Shown: positions 34,287 to 46,038, numbered from the stretch's first letter. The stretch: 64,000 nucleotides of DNA from Corynebacterium halotolerans (GCF_001056295.1 NZ_JVMD01000024.1:124001-188000); one strand, 5' to 3'. A program made the numbers and translations. Notes: generated by a model from the letters alone, not told the origin.

Positions 34287-35786
34287 ATGAGTTCGCGCAT
34301 CCGCGCCGTCGTTCTCGGCCTCGGCCCCGCCGGCCGCGTCGCCGCGCACCGTGCCGCCGCCCGCGGCTGGGAGGTCATCGCCCTCGATCCGGCGGGCGGC
34401 TCCATGCCGTCGACGGTCGGTGCCTGGGCCCCGCAGCTGCCCGCCTGGTTGCCGGGCAATGCCGTCGCGTCGCGCTTCCGGCCCACGGTGATCACCTCCG
34501 ACGGTCGGCGGAGGCTGCTTGACGACGACTACGTGGTCCTGGACACGGCCGTGCTCGCGGGGCTCGGCGGTTTCGCCGTCCGGGAGGACCCGGGCATGGG
34601 GGCCGTGACGGTCCGGTTTTCGTTCCGGGCAGAGGAAGAAGAAGCCGCGGCAGAAGGAGTCGGCGGAGACGACGAAGCTTCCGCTGGGTTGCTCGGCCGA
34701 ATGCGCGACCGGTTGGCCGCGGCCCTGGCACGGGGCCGCGGGCTGCTGCGTCCGGATCCGGCGGAGGGGCCGGGCGCGTCGGTGGTCCACGAGTTCTTCG
34801 ACGTCGACGGTGACGGGTTCCCCGCGGATTTCGTCGATCCCAACGGCCCCGGCGGCGACTTCGAGGCGTGGACGGCCCCCGATGTGGTCGTCGACGCCAT
34901 CGGAGTGACTCCATGCTCGGCCGTTTTGGACGCCCGGCAGATCGCCCGCGGGCAGATCTTCCGCGAAGAAGACGTCCCGGCGGAGCACCGCGTACCGGTG
35001 CTGATGGACTTCCGGGTGCCCGAGGGCGCCGACGCCGAATCGACCACCTTGCCCGCCACGTTTTCGTACCGGCTGCCTCTGGGCGACGGAACGTGGCTCA
35101 TCGAGGAGACGATCCTCGCCGGTCGCGCATCCTCCGACCCCGACGACCCGCGCCGCGCCGAACTCCACGATCACGTGCGCCGCCGCCAGGCGTCGCGTTT
35201 GGCCGATCTGGGCATCGACCCGGCTGCCGCGATCGGCGAGGAAACCGTGGACTTCCCGCTGGGCCCCTGGCGTCTGCCCGACAACCGGCCCCGCGTCGCG
35301 CTGGCCAACCGGCTCAAGCTCATCCCCTTGGGCCGCCGCGGCCGGTTCCTCGACCTCAGCTTCGTGACGCGCCCATTCGGGGGCGACGGCATCCCCGGCT
35401 ACGGGCATTTCGGCGCGATGGGCGGATGGATGCACCCCGCGACCGGCTACTCCGTGGGCTCGGTCCTCGCCGACGTCGACCGTTTCCTCGACCGCCTCGA
35501 AACCCGCTCCGACGGCTCCCCGCCCGGCGGGTGGCCCCTCGCGTGGCTGCGCCGGCGCGGCCTCCATGTGCTCCTCGGCTTCGACCCGCACCAGACCCGC
35601 GAGTTCTTCGACGCCTTCTTCACCCTGCCGGACTCCGCCATCCGGGAATTCCTCACCGGCACCTCCGCGCCGAAGACCATGGCGGTGATGTTCCGGCTGG
35701 CCCTTCCCCTCGCCCGGAAAAACCCCGCCACGCTGGTCAAACTCCTCGCCGTCTTCGTCGACGGGAAACCCGTCGCGCCGCACTGA
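34287..35786 (+). CDS. Lycopene-cyclase-family FAD-dependent protein
   Basis: 499 residues. The N-terminal dinucleotide fold is AVVLGLGPAGRVAAHRAAARGW (about 7-28), and the C-terminal family box is FGAMGGWMHPATGYSVGSVL (near 372-391), which is characteristic of CrtL/CrtY-type lycopene cyclases. FSYRLPLGDGTWLIEETILAGR corresponds to the conserved cyclase segment LPx-EETx. An acidic insert (EEEEAAAEGVGGDDE) and a linker (110-155) are unusual. No other carotenoid genes lie nearby, so the substrate is uncertain; many actinobacterial relatives are annotated only as lycopene cyclase family. It is leaderless with TAAGGT. Confidence 0.8.
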   Translation: MSSRIRAVVLGLGPAGRVAAHRAAARGWEVIALDPAGGSMPSTVGAWAPQLPAWLPGNAVASRFRPTVITSDGRRRLLDDDYVVLDTAVLAGLGGFAVREDPGMGAVTVRFSFRAEEEEAAAEGVGGDDEASAGLLGRMRDRLAAALARGRGLLRPDPAEGPGASVVHEFFDVDGDGFPADFVDPNGPGGDFEAWTAPDVVVDAIGVTPCSAVLDARQIARGQIFREEDVPAEHRVPVLMDFRVPEGADAESTTLPATFSYRLPLGDGTWLIEETILAGRASSDPDDPRRAELHDHVRRRQASRLADLGIDPAAAIGEETVDFPLGPWRLPDNRPRVALANRLKLIPLGRRGRFLDLSFVTRPFGGDGIPGYGHFGAMGGWMHPATGYSVGSVLADVDRFLDRLETRSDGSPPGGWPLAWLRRRGLHVLLGFDPHQTREFFDAFFTLPDSAIREFLTGTSAPKTMAVMFRLALPLARKNPATLVKLLAVFVDGKPVAPH

Positions 35787-35816
35787 CGGGAGGGAGGAAC
35801 ACGGGGGCACCGACAC

Positions 35817-35827
35817 CGTCGCAAAGC
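35817..35827 (-). repeat. Dispersed 11-mer GCTTTGCGACG, copy 6
   Basis: Exact copy on the minus strand between the lycopene-cyclase-like gene and the permease gene. Confidence 0.6.
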
Positions 35828-35863
35828 CGCACCGGAAGTGCCGGACTGACGCCGCCCGCGGCT

Positions 35864-35869
35864 TATGAT
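35864..35869 (+). promoter_or_regulatory. -10 box TATGAT, leaderless start
   Basis: TATGAT, close to the consensus TATAAT, ends 6 nt before the ATG at 35876. Confidence 0.65.
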
Positions 35870-35875
35870 CGTGGA

Positions 35876-37341
35876 ATGACCGCATCCCTCGACGCCAAGG
35901 GCCCGCTGGGCACCGGCGGGCAGCTGCAGCGGAGCCTGCGCGCCAGACACCTGAACATGATCGCCATCGGCGGGGCCATCGGCACCGGCCTCTTCGTCGC
36001 CTCCGGCGCGACCATCGCCGACGCCGGGCCCGGCGGGGCGCTCGTCGCCTACGCGCTGATCGGGTTCATGGTGTGGCTGGTCATGCAGTCGCTCGGCGAA
36101 ATGGCCGCGTACCTCCCCGTCGCCGGATCCTTCCAGGAATACGGCACCCGCTACGTCTCCCCCAGCTTCGGCTTCGCCCTCGGCTGGAACTACTGGTTCA
36201 ACTGGGCCATCACCGTCGCCGCCGAACTCGTCGCCGCCGCCCTGGTGATGCGCTACTGGTTCCCCGACGTGCCGGCCATCGTCTGGTCCGCCGGCTTCCT
36301 GCTGCTGCTGTTCCTGCTCAACGCCCTGTCGGCGCGGGCCTTCGGCGAAGGCGAATTCTGGTTCGCCGCCATCAAGGTCATCACCGTCATCGTCTTCCTG
36401 ATCATCGGAGTGGCCATGATCTTCGGCATCATGGGCGGCACCGCCCCCGGCCTGAAGAACTGGACCACCGGCGACGCGCCCTTCGTCGGCGGGGGCATGG
36501 GCATCCTCGCGGTGTTCATCGTCGCCGGCTACTCCTTCCAGGGCACCGAGCTCGTCGGCGTCGCGGCGGGCGAGGCCGAGAATCCCCAAAAGACCATCCC
36601 CCGGGCCATCCGCACCATCTTCTGGCGCATCCTGCTGTTCTACATCGGCGCGATCGCCGTCATCGGCTTCCTGATCCCCTACACCGATCCGAACCTGCTC
36701 AACGCCTCCGCGACGAACATCGCCGTGTCGCCGTTCACGCTCGTCTTCGACCGCGCCGGCATCGCCATCGCGGCGGGCCTGATGAACGCGGTCATCCTGA
36801 CCTCGGTGCTCTCGGCCGGCAACTCGGGCCTCTATGCGTCGACCCGCATGCTCTACTCGCTGTCGCGCATGGGCCAGGCGCCGCGGTTCTTCGGCAAGCT
36901 GTCCAACCACGACGTGCCCATGCGGGCGCTCGTGGCCACCGCGTCGATCGGCATGTTCGGCTTCCTCACCTCGATCGTCGGCGACGGCGTGCCTACACCT
37001 TCCTGCTGACGCTGTCCGCGCTCGCCGGCTTCCTGACGTGGATCGGCATTTCCTACAGCCACTACCACTTCCGCAAGTGCCTGAAGGCCCAGGGCATCCC
37101 GCTGTCGTCGCTGCCGTACCGGGCGCCGTTCTTCCCGGCGGGCGCGGTCGTCGCGCTGATCATGTGCTTCGGCGTCGTGCTCGGCCAGGCGTACGGGCCG
37201 ATCACCACCGGCGAGGACATCTTCGCCATCCTCGCGCCGTACCTGGGCATCCCGGTGTTCCTGGCGCTGTGGTTCGGGCACAAGCGCATCACGGGATCGA
37301 AGGCCGTCGCGCCCGCGGAGGCGGACCTGTCGCGCGAGTGA
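35876..37341 (+). pseudogene. LysP-like amino acid permease with a one-base frameshift
   Basis: The reading from ATG 35876 gives an APC-family amino acid permease with IGTGLFVASGATIADAGPGG, SLGEMAAYLPVAGSFQEYGT and FGFALGWNYWFNWAI, close to the lysine permease pattern. At 36991 the frame breaks: GTG is followed by CCTACACC and a stop at 37007-37009. One base later the family sequence resumes (AYTFLLTLSALAGFLTWIGI, then PYRAPFFPAGAVVALIMC) and continues to the natural end at 37341. Adding one G (GTGGCC) would restore the whole protein of about 488 residues. It is either a recent mutation or a base-call error; the rest is intact, including the leaderless start. Confidence 0.9.
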
Positions 37342-37377
37342 CGGCGGGGCTCGGCCGCCGCGGCCACCCCAAACGCA

Positions 37378-37441
37378 AACCCACCCCGAATCAGCCAACC
37401 CACCTGTTACAGCGGGTGGGTTGGCCGATTCGGGGTGGGTT
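37378..37441. terminator. Long bidirectional hairpin terminator
   Basis: A 27-bp stem with a single mismatch and a 10-nt loop, between the converging permease and the end of the suf operon. It starts with AACCCACCCC and ends with GGGGTGGGTT on either strand, so it can work in both directions. Confidence 0.8.
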
Positions 37442-37474
37442 AAGGCGTCGCGGCCGGGCGCCGGCGGCTACCGA

Positions 37475-37924
37475 CTACACCGAGAAGCCCAGCGCGCGCA
37501 TCTGCTCGCGGCCGTCCTCTGTGATCATGTGCGGGCCCCACGGCGGCGACCACACCCAGTTGAGCTGCATCTCGGTGATCTGCGGGTGGTCGAGCACCAG
37601 CGTCTCCGACTGGTCGTAGAGCATGTCGGTCAGCGGGCACGCGGGCGACGTCAGCGTCATGTTGATGACGGCCGTCGACGCGCCCTCGATCCAGATGTCG
37701 TACACGAGGCCCAGATCCACGACGTTGACGCCGAGCTCGGGGTCGACGACGTCGTACATGCGGTCCTCGACCTCGGCGGCGAGCTTCTCCTGCTCGGGCG
37801 TCTGCTCGGGGCGCGGCGGCACTTCGTAGGTGCTGCCGTCGAGGCCCGGGTTGGCCTGATCCTCGGGCTGGGGGGCCGCGCCGGTCTCCGGCGCCGCCGT
37901 GTCGGGGGTGTTCGGCTCGGTCAT
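37475..37924 (-). CDS. sufT: SufT-like MIP18/DUF59 protein
   Basis: 149 residues. A 50-residue acidic Pro/Glu-rich N-terminal tail precedes the DUF59 domain: LAAEVEDRMYDVVDPELGVNVVDLGLVYDI, MTLTSPACPLTDML with the conserved Cys, and QLNWVWSPPWGPHMITEDGREQM. Proteins of this family help mature Fe-S proteins. Its ATG overlaps the sufU stop (ATGA), and it closes the suf operon. The symbol is used in the loose sense of suf-linked DUF59. Confidence 0.92.
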   Translation of the reverse strand: MTEPNTPDTAAPETGAAPQPEDQANPGLDGSTYEVPPRPEQTPEQEKLAAEVEDRMYDVVDPELGVNVVDLGLVYDIWIEGASTAVINMTLTSPACPLTDMLYDQSETLVLDHPQITEMQLNWVWSPPWGPHMITEDGREQMRALGFSV

Positions 37925-38463
37925 CGGTTCACTTCCTTGTCTCCGGTGGTGTCGGGGCCGGCGCCATCGGCTTCGGCTGCGCCCGCGTCGGTTCCGGTCG
38001 CCGGCGCGTCTGCCTCGCCCTCGCCGGACAATGCGTCGGCGGTGGCCGCCTGGAACGCCTTCCAGCCCAGCAGGGCGCACTTCACGCGGGCGGGGTACTT
38101 GGCCACGCCGGAAAACGCGACGCCGTCCCCGATGAGGTCCTCGTCGCCCTCTTCCTTGCCGCGCGAGGTGATCATGCGCTCGAACTCGGCGAGCTTGGCC
38201 ATGGCCTCCTCGACGGGCCGGCCGACGATTTCCTCGGCCATGACGGACGTCGACGCCTGCGAGATCGAGCAGCCCACGGCGTCGTAGGACACGTCCTCGA
38301 CGGTGGTGCCGTCGTCGGAAAGCCGGACGCGCAGGGTCAGTTCGTCGCCGCACGACGGGTTGACGTGGTGGACTTCCGCGTCGAAGGGGTCGCGCAGCCC
38401 GCTGTGCTGGGGGTGCTTGTAGTGGTCCAGGATCACTTCCTGGTACATCGACTCCAGCTTCAC
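37921..38463 (-). CDS. sufU: SufU sulfur-transfer / scaffold-like protein
   Basis: 180 residues. The IscU-fold core (about 1-140) has the three conserved Cys: NPSCGDEL (about 39), GCSISQASTSVM (about 66) and ARVKCALLGWKAF (about 128). A Gly/Ala/Asp-rich tail of some 35 residues follows and appears disordered. SufU accepts sulfur from SufS in actinobacteria and Firmicutes. The GTG at 38463 has AAAGGAG upstream. An 85-bp gap, with one dispersed 11-mer, separates it from sufS, unlike the tight joins elsewhere in the operon. Confidence 0.94.
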   Translation of the reverse strand: MKLESMYQEVILDHYKHPQHSGLRDPFDAEVHHVNPSCGDELTLRVRLSDDGTTVEDVSYDAVGCSISQASTSVMAEEIVGRPVEEAMAKLAEFERMITSRGKEEGDEDLIGDGVAFSGVAKYPARVKCALLGWKAFQAATADALSGEGEADAPATGTDAGAAEADGAGPDTTGDKEVNR

Positions 38464-38519
38464 TCCCGGCTCCTTTCCTTTTCGGCCTTGTCTTGCGGGG
38501 CCCCTGCCGGGCCCTTCTT

Positions 38520-38530
38520 GCTTTGCGACG
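38520..38530 (+). repeat. Dispersed 11-mer GCTTTGCGACG, copy 7
   Basis: Exact copy in the sufS-sufU gap, followed six bases on by GTCCCC. Confidence 0.6.
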
Positions 38531-38548
38531 GCCGGCGTCCCCGACGCA

Positions 38549-40535
<1,987 letters not shown>

Positions 40536-40614
40536 GGGATGGGCTGTCCTTTTCGTTTCTACTTCGTCGCTGTTCGCGTCTGTGTGGGGCGGGCTCGTGG
40601 AGCCGCCGGCGGGA

Positions 40615-41805
40615 TCAGAAGCCGCCGGTTTCGAGTTCGTGGTCGATGAGCGAGGTCAAACGCTCGCGAATGGACTCGACCGGGATCAGGTTGATGACCT
40701 CGTTGAAGAATCCGCGGACCACGAGGCGGCGCGCCACGTCCTCCGGGATGCCCCGCGACAGCAGGTAGAACAGCTGGTCATCGTCGAAGCGGCCCACCGT
40801 GGCGGCGTGGCCGGCGCCGGCGATCTCGCCGGTCTCGATCTCCAGGTTGGGCACCGCGTCGGCGCGGGCGCCCTCGGTCAGCAGGAGATTGCGGTTGAGC
40901 TCGTAGGTGTCGGTGCCCGACGCCTCGGCGCGGATGAGCACGTCGCCCACCCACGCGGTGCGGGCGTCGGTCTTGCCCGAACCCGGCTCGCCCTGCAGGG
41001 CGCCCTTGTACATGACGTTGGAGCGGCAGTTCGGCACGGCGTGGTCGACGAGCAGGCGCTGCTCGAAGTACTGGCCGGCGTCGGCGAAGTAGACGCCGAG
41101 GAGCTCGGCGTCGCCGCCGGGTGCGGTGAACTTCACGCGCGGGACGACGCGGACGACGTCGCCGCCGAAGGTCGCCACGGAGTGGCGCAGGACCGAATCG
41201 CGGCCCAGGGAAGCGTGGTGCGCGGACAGGTGCACGGCACCCTCGTCCCAGTTCGCCAGGCCGACGACGGCCAGGCGGCCCGCGTCGCCGACGACGAACT
41301 CGACGTTGTCGGCGTGGACGCCCGTGCCGCGGTAATCGAGGATGACCACGGCCTCGGCCTGCTCGCGCACGTCGATGACGATGTGGCCGTAGGAGACGTT
41401 GCCCTCCCCCGCGCCCTCGACGGTGACGGTGACCGGGCCGTCGGCGGCGAAGCCCTTGCCGAACGTGACCACGGTGGCGGCGTCGAAGGAGGAAAAGGCC
41501 TGCGCGGCGACGCGGTCGGTGGGCTTGCCGGCCCGGCCGAGGCGCTCGTCGTCGCGCCCGACGATCTCGACGGTGATGCCTTCGGCGTCGGCGCCCTCGA
41601 CGGTGACCGTCGCGGGGACCGGATCGCCGGCGGTGCCGTCGTGGAGGCCCGCGAGGCGGCGCAGCGGCGTGAAGCGCCACTCCTCGTCGCGGCCCTTCGG
41701 GACGGAGAAGTCGTTCACGTCGAAGGAGGCGAACACGTCGCCCTTGTTGGCCAGGACCCGGCGCTTGTGCTCGGACTGGCCCTCGTTGGTGATAACGCTG
41801 GTCAT
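40615..41805 (-). CDS. sufD: SufD scaffold subunit
   Basis: 396 residues. The N-terminal helical part is followed by the SufBD right-handed beta-helix core, with FDVNDFSVPKGRDEEWRFTP and the C-terminal GHAATVGRFDDDQLFYLLSRGIPEDVARRLVVRGF. It forms the SufBC2D complex. The ATG at 41805 lies 4 nt after the sufB stop; the 12 preceding in-frame codons belong to the sufB end in another frame. Confidence 0.95.
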   Translation of the reverse strand: MTSVITNEGQSEHKRRVLANKGDVFASFDVNDFSVPKGRDEEWRFTPLRRLAGLHDGTAGDPVPATVTVEGADAEGITVEIVGRDDERLGRAGKPTDRVAAQAFSSFDAATVVTFGKGFAADGPVTVTVEGAGEGNVSYGHIVIDVREQAEAVVILDYRGTGVHADNVEFVVGDAGRLAVVGLANWDEGAVHLSAHHASLGRDSVLRHSVATFGGDVVRVVPRVKFTAPGGDAELLGVYFADAGQYFEQRLLVDHAVPNCRSNVMYKGALQGEPGSGKTDARTAWVGDVLIRAEASGTDTYELNRNLLLTEGARADAVPNLEIETGEIAGAGHAATVGRFDDDQLFYLLSRGIPEDVARRLVVRGFFNEVINLIPVESIRERLTSLIDHELETGGF

Positions 41806-41809
41806 TTGA

Positions 41810-43258
41810 TTAACCGACCGAACCTTCCATCTGCAGTTCAATGAGGCGGTTGAGCTCGAGGGCGTACTCCATCGGCAGCTCCTTGGCGATGGGCTCGACG
41901 AACCCGCGGACGACCATGGCCATGGCCTCGTCCTCTTCGATGCCGCGGCTCATCAGGTAGAAGAGCTGGTCATCGGAGACCTTGGAGACGGTGGCCTCGT
42001 GGCCGAGGGTGACGTCGTCCTCGCGGACGTCCACGTACGGGTACGTGTCGGAGCGGGAAATGGTGTCGACGAGCAGGGCGTCGCACTCGACGTTGGAGTG
42101 CGAGTGCTTGGCGCCCTTGTTGACCTGCACCAGACCGCGGTAGGCGGCGCGGCCGCCGCCGCGGGCGACGGACTTGGACACGATGTTCGACGACGTGTGC
42201 GGCGCCATGTGCACCATCTTCGCGCCGGTGTCCTGGAACTGGCCCTCGCCGGCCATGGCGACGGACAGGACCTCGCCGCGGGCGTGGGGGCCGGTCATCC
42301 ACACGGCCGGGTACTTCATGGTGACCTTCGAGCCGATGTTGCCGTCGATCCACTCCATGGTCGCGCCCTCTTCGGCCTTCGCGCGCTTGGTGACCAGGTT
42401 GTAGACGTTGTTCGACCAGTTCTGGATGGTGGTGTAGCGGCAGCGGCCGCCCTTCTTCACGATGATCTCGACGACCGCCGAGTGCAGCGAGTCCGACTTG
42501 TAGATCGGGGCGGTGCAGCCCTCGACGTAGTGCACGTAGGCGCCCTCGTCGACGATGATCAGGGTGCGCTCGAACTGGCCCATGTTCTCCGTGTTGATGC
42601 GGAAGTAGGCCTGCAGCGGGATGTCCACGTGGACGCCCTTGGGCACGTAGATGAAGGAGCCGCCGGACCACACGGCCGTGTTCAGGGCGGAGAACTTGTT
42701 GTCGCCGGCCGGGATGACGGTGCCGAAGTACTCGTGGAAGAGCTCCGGGTGCTCCTTCAGCGCGGTGTCGGTGTCCAGGAAGATGACGCCCTGCTCCTCC
42801 AGGTCCTCGCGGATCTGGTGGTAGACGACCTCGGACTCGTACTGCGCGGCGACGCCGGCGACGAGGCGCTGCTTCTCGGCCTCGGGGATGCCCAGCTTGT
42901 CGTAGGTGTCCTTGATGTCCTGCGGGAGGTCCTCCCACGTCTGCGCCTGCTTCTCGGTGGAGCGGACGAAGTACTTGATGTTGTCGAAATCGATCGACGA
43001 CAGATCCGCGCCCCACGTGGGCATGGGCTTCTTTTCGAAGATGTCGAGGGCCTTGAGACGCGTGTTGAGCATCCACTCGTCCTCGTTCTTCTTCGCGGAG
43101 ATGTCGCGGACGACGGCCTCCGACAGTCCGCGCTCTGCGGCGGCGCCGGCGGCATCGGAGTCGTGCCAACCGTACTGGTAGGCGCCGATCGACTCGATGA
43201 TCTCCTCGTCGGTCTGCGGTGCCTGCACCTTCGCGGAATCGTCCTGGGCGAGGGTCAT
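41810..43258 (-). CDS. sufB: SufB scaffold subunit
   Basis: 482 residues, standard length. N-terminal [20 protein letters not shown] is followed by the SufB core: [40 protein letters not shown] with a conserved Cys, [20 protein letters not shown], and the C-terminal box [21 protein letters not shown]. SufB is the site of cluster assembly. Its ATG overlaps the sufR stop (ATGA) and is preceded by AAAGGAG, linking its synthesis to that of the regulator. Confidence 0.97.
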   Translation of the reverse strand: MTLAQDDSAKVQAPQTDEEIIESIGAYQYGWHDSDAAGAAAERGLSEAVVRDISAKKNEDEWMLNTRLKALDIFEKKPMPTWGADLSSIDFDNIKYFVRSTEKQAQTWEDLPQDIKDTYDKLGIPEAEKQRLVAGVAAQYESEVVYHQIREDLEEQGVIFLDTDTALKEHPELFHEYFGTVIPAGDNKFSALNTAVWSGGSFIYVPKGVHVDIPLQAYFRINTENMGQFERTLIIVDEGAYVHYVEGCTAPIYKSDSLHSAVVEIIVKKGGRCRYTTIQNWSNNVYNLVTKRAKAEEGATMEWIDGNIGSKVTMKYPAVWMTGPHARGEVLSVAMAGEGQFQDTGAKMVHMAPHTSSNIVSKSVARGGGRAAYRGLVQVNKGAKHSHSNVECDALLVDTISRSDTYPYVDVREDDVTLGHEATVSKVSDDQLFYLMSRGIEEDEAMAMVVRGFVEPIAKELPMEYALELNRLIELQMEGSVG

Positions 43259-43947
43259 TGTCCGCTCCTTTCTGCTGGTGCGTGGGTGACTGGTGTCAGG
43301 GGAATGTTCGTCGTGCAGATCCCGTTGCCGTCGGCGATGGTGGCCAACGGCTGGGTGTGCTGCCCCAGCAGGTTGCTGACCGCCTCATGTTCGGCGGCGC
43401 ACAGCTGGGGGAAGTCCTGCGCGACGTGGCTGATCGGGCAATGGTGGTGGCAGATCTGCACGCTGCCGGTGGTTTCGCTCACCGTCGCCGCGTACCCGTG
43501 GCGCCGGAAAGCCGTGACCACCGCCTTGACGACGTCGTCGCGGTCGGCCCGATCGCCGACCGGTTCGATGCCGGCGAGGATCTCGGCGACGCGGCGCCGC
43601 GCGAAGGCGGAAACCGCGGCGTCTCCCCCGGCCTCGCGCAGCGCGTCGAGCGCCGCGGCGGCCAGGGAGTCGTAGGCGTGCCCGAACTTCGCGCGCCCTT
43701 CGTCGGTGAGACGGAAGGACTTTGCCGGCCGTCCGCGGCCGCGGGGGCCGGTCGATGGCGCGGGGGCCGTTTCGGCGAGGCCTTCGTCGACGAGGATGTC
43801 GAGGTGGCGGCGCACGCCGGCGGCCGACAGACCGAGTTCGTCGGCGATGGTGCCGGCCGAAACCGGGTTGTGTTCGAGCAATGCGAGCAGGATCCTGCGG
43901 CGAGTGTCTCCGTCGCCGCCCTTGATGGGCGCATCGTCGTTGGCCAT
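43255..43947 (-). CDS. sufR: SufR, Fe-S sensing repressor of the suf operon
   Basis: 230 residues. The N-terminal winged HTH is [41 protein letters not shown] (about 16-56). The C-terminal half has the cysteines expected to hold a cluster: [33 protein letters not shown] and NGICTTN. In cyanobacteria and actinobacteria apo- or damaged-cluster SufR releases the suf promoter. The ATG at 43947 is preceded by the full ribosome site GGAGGTGA. As first gene of the operon it is presumably autoregulated through the palindrome at 44040-44051. Confidence 0.94.
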   Translation of the reverse strand: MANDDAPIKGGDGDTRRRILLALLEHNPVSAGTIADELGLSAAGVRRHLDILVDEGLAETAPAPSTGPRGRGRPAKSFRLTDEGRAKFGHAYDSLAAAALDALREAGGDAAVSAFARRRVAEILAGIEPVGDRADRDDVVKAVVTAFRRHGYAATVSETTGSVQICHHHCPISHVAQDFPQLCAAEHEAVSNLLGQHTQPLATIADGNGICTTNIPLTPVTHAPAERSGQ

Positions 43948-44030
43948 GCCGCTGGTTCACCTCCCGTGGATTGCGGGGCCGGGCATCGTTTTGCCGGCCC
44001 CGGAGAAAGTCCGCACCCGGTGGCTGCCGG

Positions 44031-44058
44031 GTATTAGACAACACGAGTGTTCCGTAAA
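44031..44058 (-). promoter_or_regulatory. suf promoter with candidate SufR operator
   Basis: On the minus strand TTTACG (44053-44058) and TAATAC (44031-44036) are spaced 16 nt. The spacer contains the palindrome AACAC-N2-GTGTT (44040-44051). The transcript would start about 75 nt before the sufR ATG. Repressor placement between -35 and -10 suits SufR. Confidence 0.6.
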
Positions 44059-44286
44059 TCGACCGAGAAGTCCAGCGCTCCGGGGCCGCGTGTCCCGGGC
44101 CAGCGGCGATGCGGCCGACAATCGATTGAACGTTGCTCGATTACATCGTTTCATAGCCAGTCGCATAGCTTCGCACCGACCCGCTTTCGCAACCGTTTCG
44201 AGCGACGGGCACACGCCGGCCCCGCCTCGGCCCCTCATCGACCCGGCACCGCACCCGTACCGGCCCGGACCACCCGCGGCAGCGGT

Positions 44287-44292
44287 TAGACT
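44287..44292 (+). promoter_or_regulatory. -10 box TAGACT, leaderless mptB
   Basis: TAGACT ends 6 nt before the GTG at 44299. Confidence 0.6.
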
Positions 44293-44298
44293 CGTCCC

Positions 44299-45981
44299 GT
44301 GCCAGAGACTCCCCTTCGCGGCGGCGCCGCCCGCTGGATCATCGACGCGTTGCCGCGCATCGGCCGCGCCGGTTCGCGGTCCGCATCGCTGCACCGTGGC
44401 GCCGGCACCCCTCTGGCGTTCCGCATCGACCACCGCGAGCTCCGGCGTTTCACGTGGCTGCGGTGGCTCGGCACCGTCGGGGCGATTCTCGTCCTGGTCG
44501 GCGGGGTCGGCGCGGGCGCCACGCCGGTCGTGGGCAACGGCTTCTGGGAGACCCCGATCGGCTCGGTGCTGGGCCGCATGCTCATTTCCACGACCATCGT
44601 GACCTTCACGGGCATCGGCATGCTCATCGTCGCCTGGCTCGGGGTCGGCGCGTTCGTGGCGGTGGGCGCCCGCACGCGGGTGACCTCGGTGGACACGGGC
44701 ATGCTCGTGCGCACCTTCGCCGGCTGGGTCGTCCCGCTGATTTTCACGGCGCCGCTGTTCACCCAGGACATCTATTCCTATCTGGCGCAGGGCGCGGTCG
44801 TCGATCGCGGGATGGACCCGTATTCCGCGGGCCCGGTGGAGCTCCTCGGCGCGGAGGATCCCCTGGCCCGATCGGTCCCGCTGATCTGGTCGAACTCCCC
44901 CAGCCCCTACGGACCGACCGCGATGGTCGGCGCGTGGGCCATTTCCGCCGTCACCGGCGATGCGGTGCTGCCGTCGGTGTTCCTGCACCGGCTCGTCGCG
45001 GTCGTGTCGCTGTACGTCGTCGCCTGGGCGCTGGTGCGGCTGGCGTTGCGCTGCGGCGTCAGCCCCCAGTTCGCGCTGTGGCTGGGCGTGCTCAATCCGC
45101 TGACGCTTCTCCATCTCGTCGGCGGCGTCCACAACGAGGCGCTGCTGCTCGCGCTCCTGCTTTCCGGCATGGAGCTGTGCATGGTGGCGCTGCACGGCAA
45201 ACCCGTCCCCGGCGTCCCGGATGACCCCGTCGAGCCGGGCTCGCCCGCGCTGCCCGGGAACGGCTGGCTCCTCTTCGCGGCCGGGGTCGTCCTCATAGCG
45301 CTGGCCGGCATGGTGAAGGTGACGGGTTTCGTGGCCCTCGGCTTCGTCGGCATGGCCCTGGCCCGCAGGTTCGGCTTCACGACGATGGCCGTGATCCGTG
45401 CGGCGGCCACCACCGCCGCGTTCGGCGCCGCGTCGGTCGTGGCGGTCTCCCTGGGGTCGGGTCTCGGTTTCGGGTGGATCACCAGCCAGGGCGGCGCGGC
45501 TACCGTCCGCTCGTGGATGTCCCTGCCGACCCTCCTCGGCATCACCGCCGGTTTCGCCGGCCGGATGCTCGGCATCGGCGACATCTCGGAGGCCGCGTTG
45601 GGTCTGACCCGGGGGTTGGGCATTTTGCTCGCCGTCGCGTGGTTGCTGCGCATGCTGTGGGCCACGTTCCGCGGCCGCATCCACCCGCTCGGCGGCTACG
45701 GTCTGGCCATGTTCGTGCTGGTCCTGATGTTCCCGGTCGTCCACCCCTGGTACCTCCTGTGGGCCCTCGTGCCGTTGTCCGGGTGGGCGGACCGCACGCA
45801 GTTCCGCTGGGCGGTCGTCGCGTACTCGGCGGTGTTCAGTTTGACGGTCCTGCCCCGCGGGCTCGGGCTGCCGCCCGGCACGGTGCTGCAGATCTACCTG
45901 GGCTCCATCGGGGCGTTCGTCGCCGTCATGGCCGTCGTGCTGGCGGTGGGCTGGCGCACCAAGGTATTCCGGCTGCGCTGA
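44299..45981 (+). CDS. mptB: Alpha-(1->6)-mannopyranosyltransferase MptB-like
   Basis: 560 residues, GT-C type, with about 12-13 membrane helices beginning near residue 55 (RWLGTVGAILVLVGGVGAGA). The first extracellular loop has FTQDIYSYLAQGAVVDRGMDPY, the usual catalytic loop of polyprenyl-sugar-dependent transferases, and a later loop ends PVVHPWYLLWALVPLSGW. In C. glutamicum MptB starts the mannan core of lipomannan from decaprenyl-phosphate mannose on the outer side of the membrane. The location beside sufR agrees with that genome. The GTG at 44299 is leaderless. Confidence 0.88.
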   Translation: MPETPLRGGAARWIIDALPRIGRAGSRSASLHRGAGTPLAFRIDHRELRRFTWLRWLGTVGAILVLVGGVGAGATPVVGNGFWETPIGSVLGRMLISTTIVTFTGIGMLIVAWLGVGAFVAVGARTRVTSVDTGMLVRTFAGWVVPLIFTAPLFTQDIYSYLAQGAVVDRGMDPYSAGPVELLGAEDPLARSVPLIWSNSPSPYGPTAMVGAWAISAVTGDAVLPSVFLHRLVAVVSLYVVAWALVRLALRCGVSPQFALWLGVLNPLTLLHLVGGVHNEALLLALLLSGMELCMVALHGKPVPGVPDDPVEPGSPALPGNGWLLFAAGVVLIALAGMVKVTGFVALGFVGMALARRFGFTTMAVIRAAATTAAFGAASVVAVSLGSGLGFGWITSQGGAATVRSWMSLPTLLGITAGFAGRMLGIGDISEAALGLTRGLGILLAVAWLLRMLWATFRGRIHPLGGYGLAMFVLVLMFPVVHPWYLLWALVPLSGWADRTQFRWAVVAYSAVFSLTVLPRGLGLPPGTVLQIYLGSIGAFVAVMAVVLAVGWRTKVFRLR

Positions 45982-46024
45982 CGCGGTCGCGCCCCCGGGC
46001 GGTCGCGTCCCCCGGCGGCTGTCC

Positions 46025-46030
46025 TAGGAT
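46025..46030 (+). promoter_or_regulatory. -10 box TAGGAT, leaderless ABC ATPase gene
   Basis: TAGGAT ends 8 nt before the GTG at 46039. Confidence 0.55.
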
Positions 46031-46038
46031 GTCCAGTC

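Larger units (their letters stand above)
43948..44298. other. Divergent intergenic region sufR / mptB
   Basis: 351 bp with the suf promoter near its left end and the leaderless mptB promoter at its right end. Between, an AT-richer part (about 44115-44180) contains CGATT repeated at an 18-bp interval and a possible upstream promoter (TTGAAC-N17-TTTCAT). No open reading frame with coding character is present. Confidence 0.5.
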
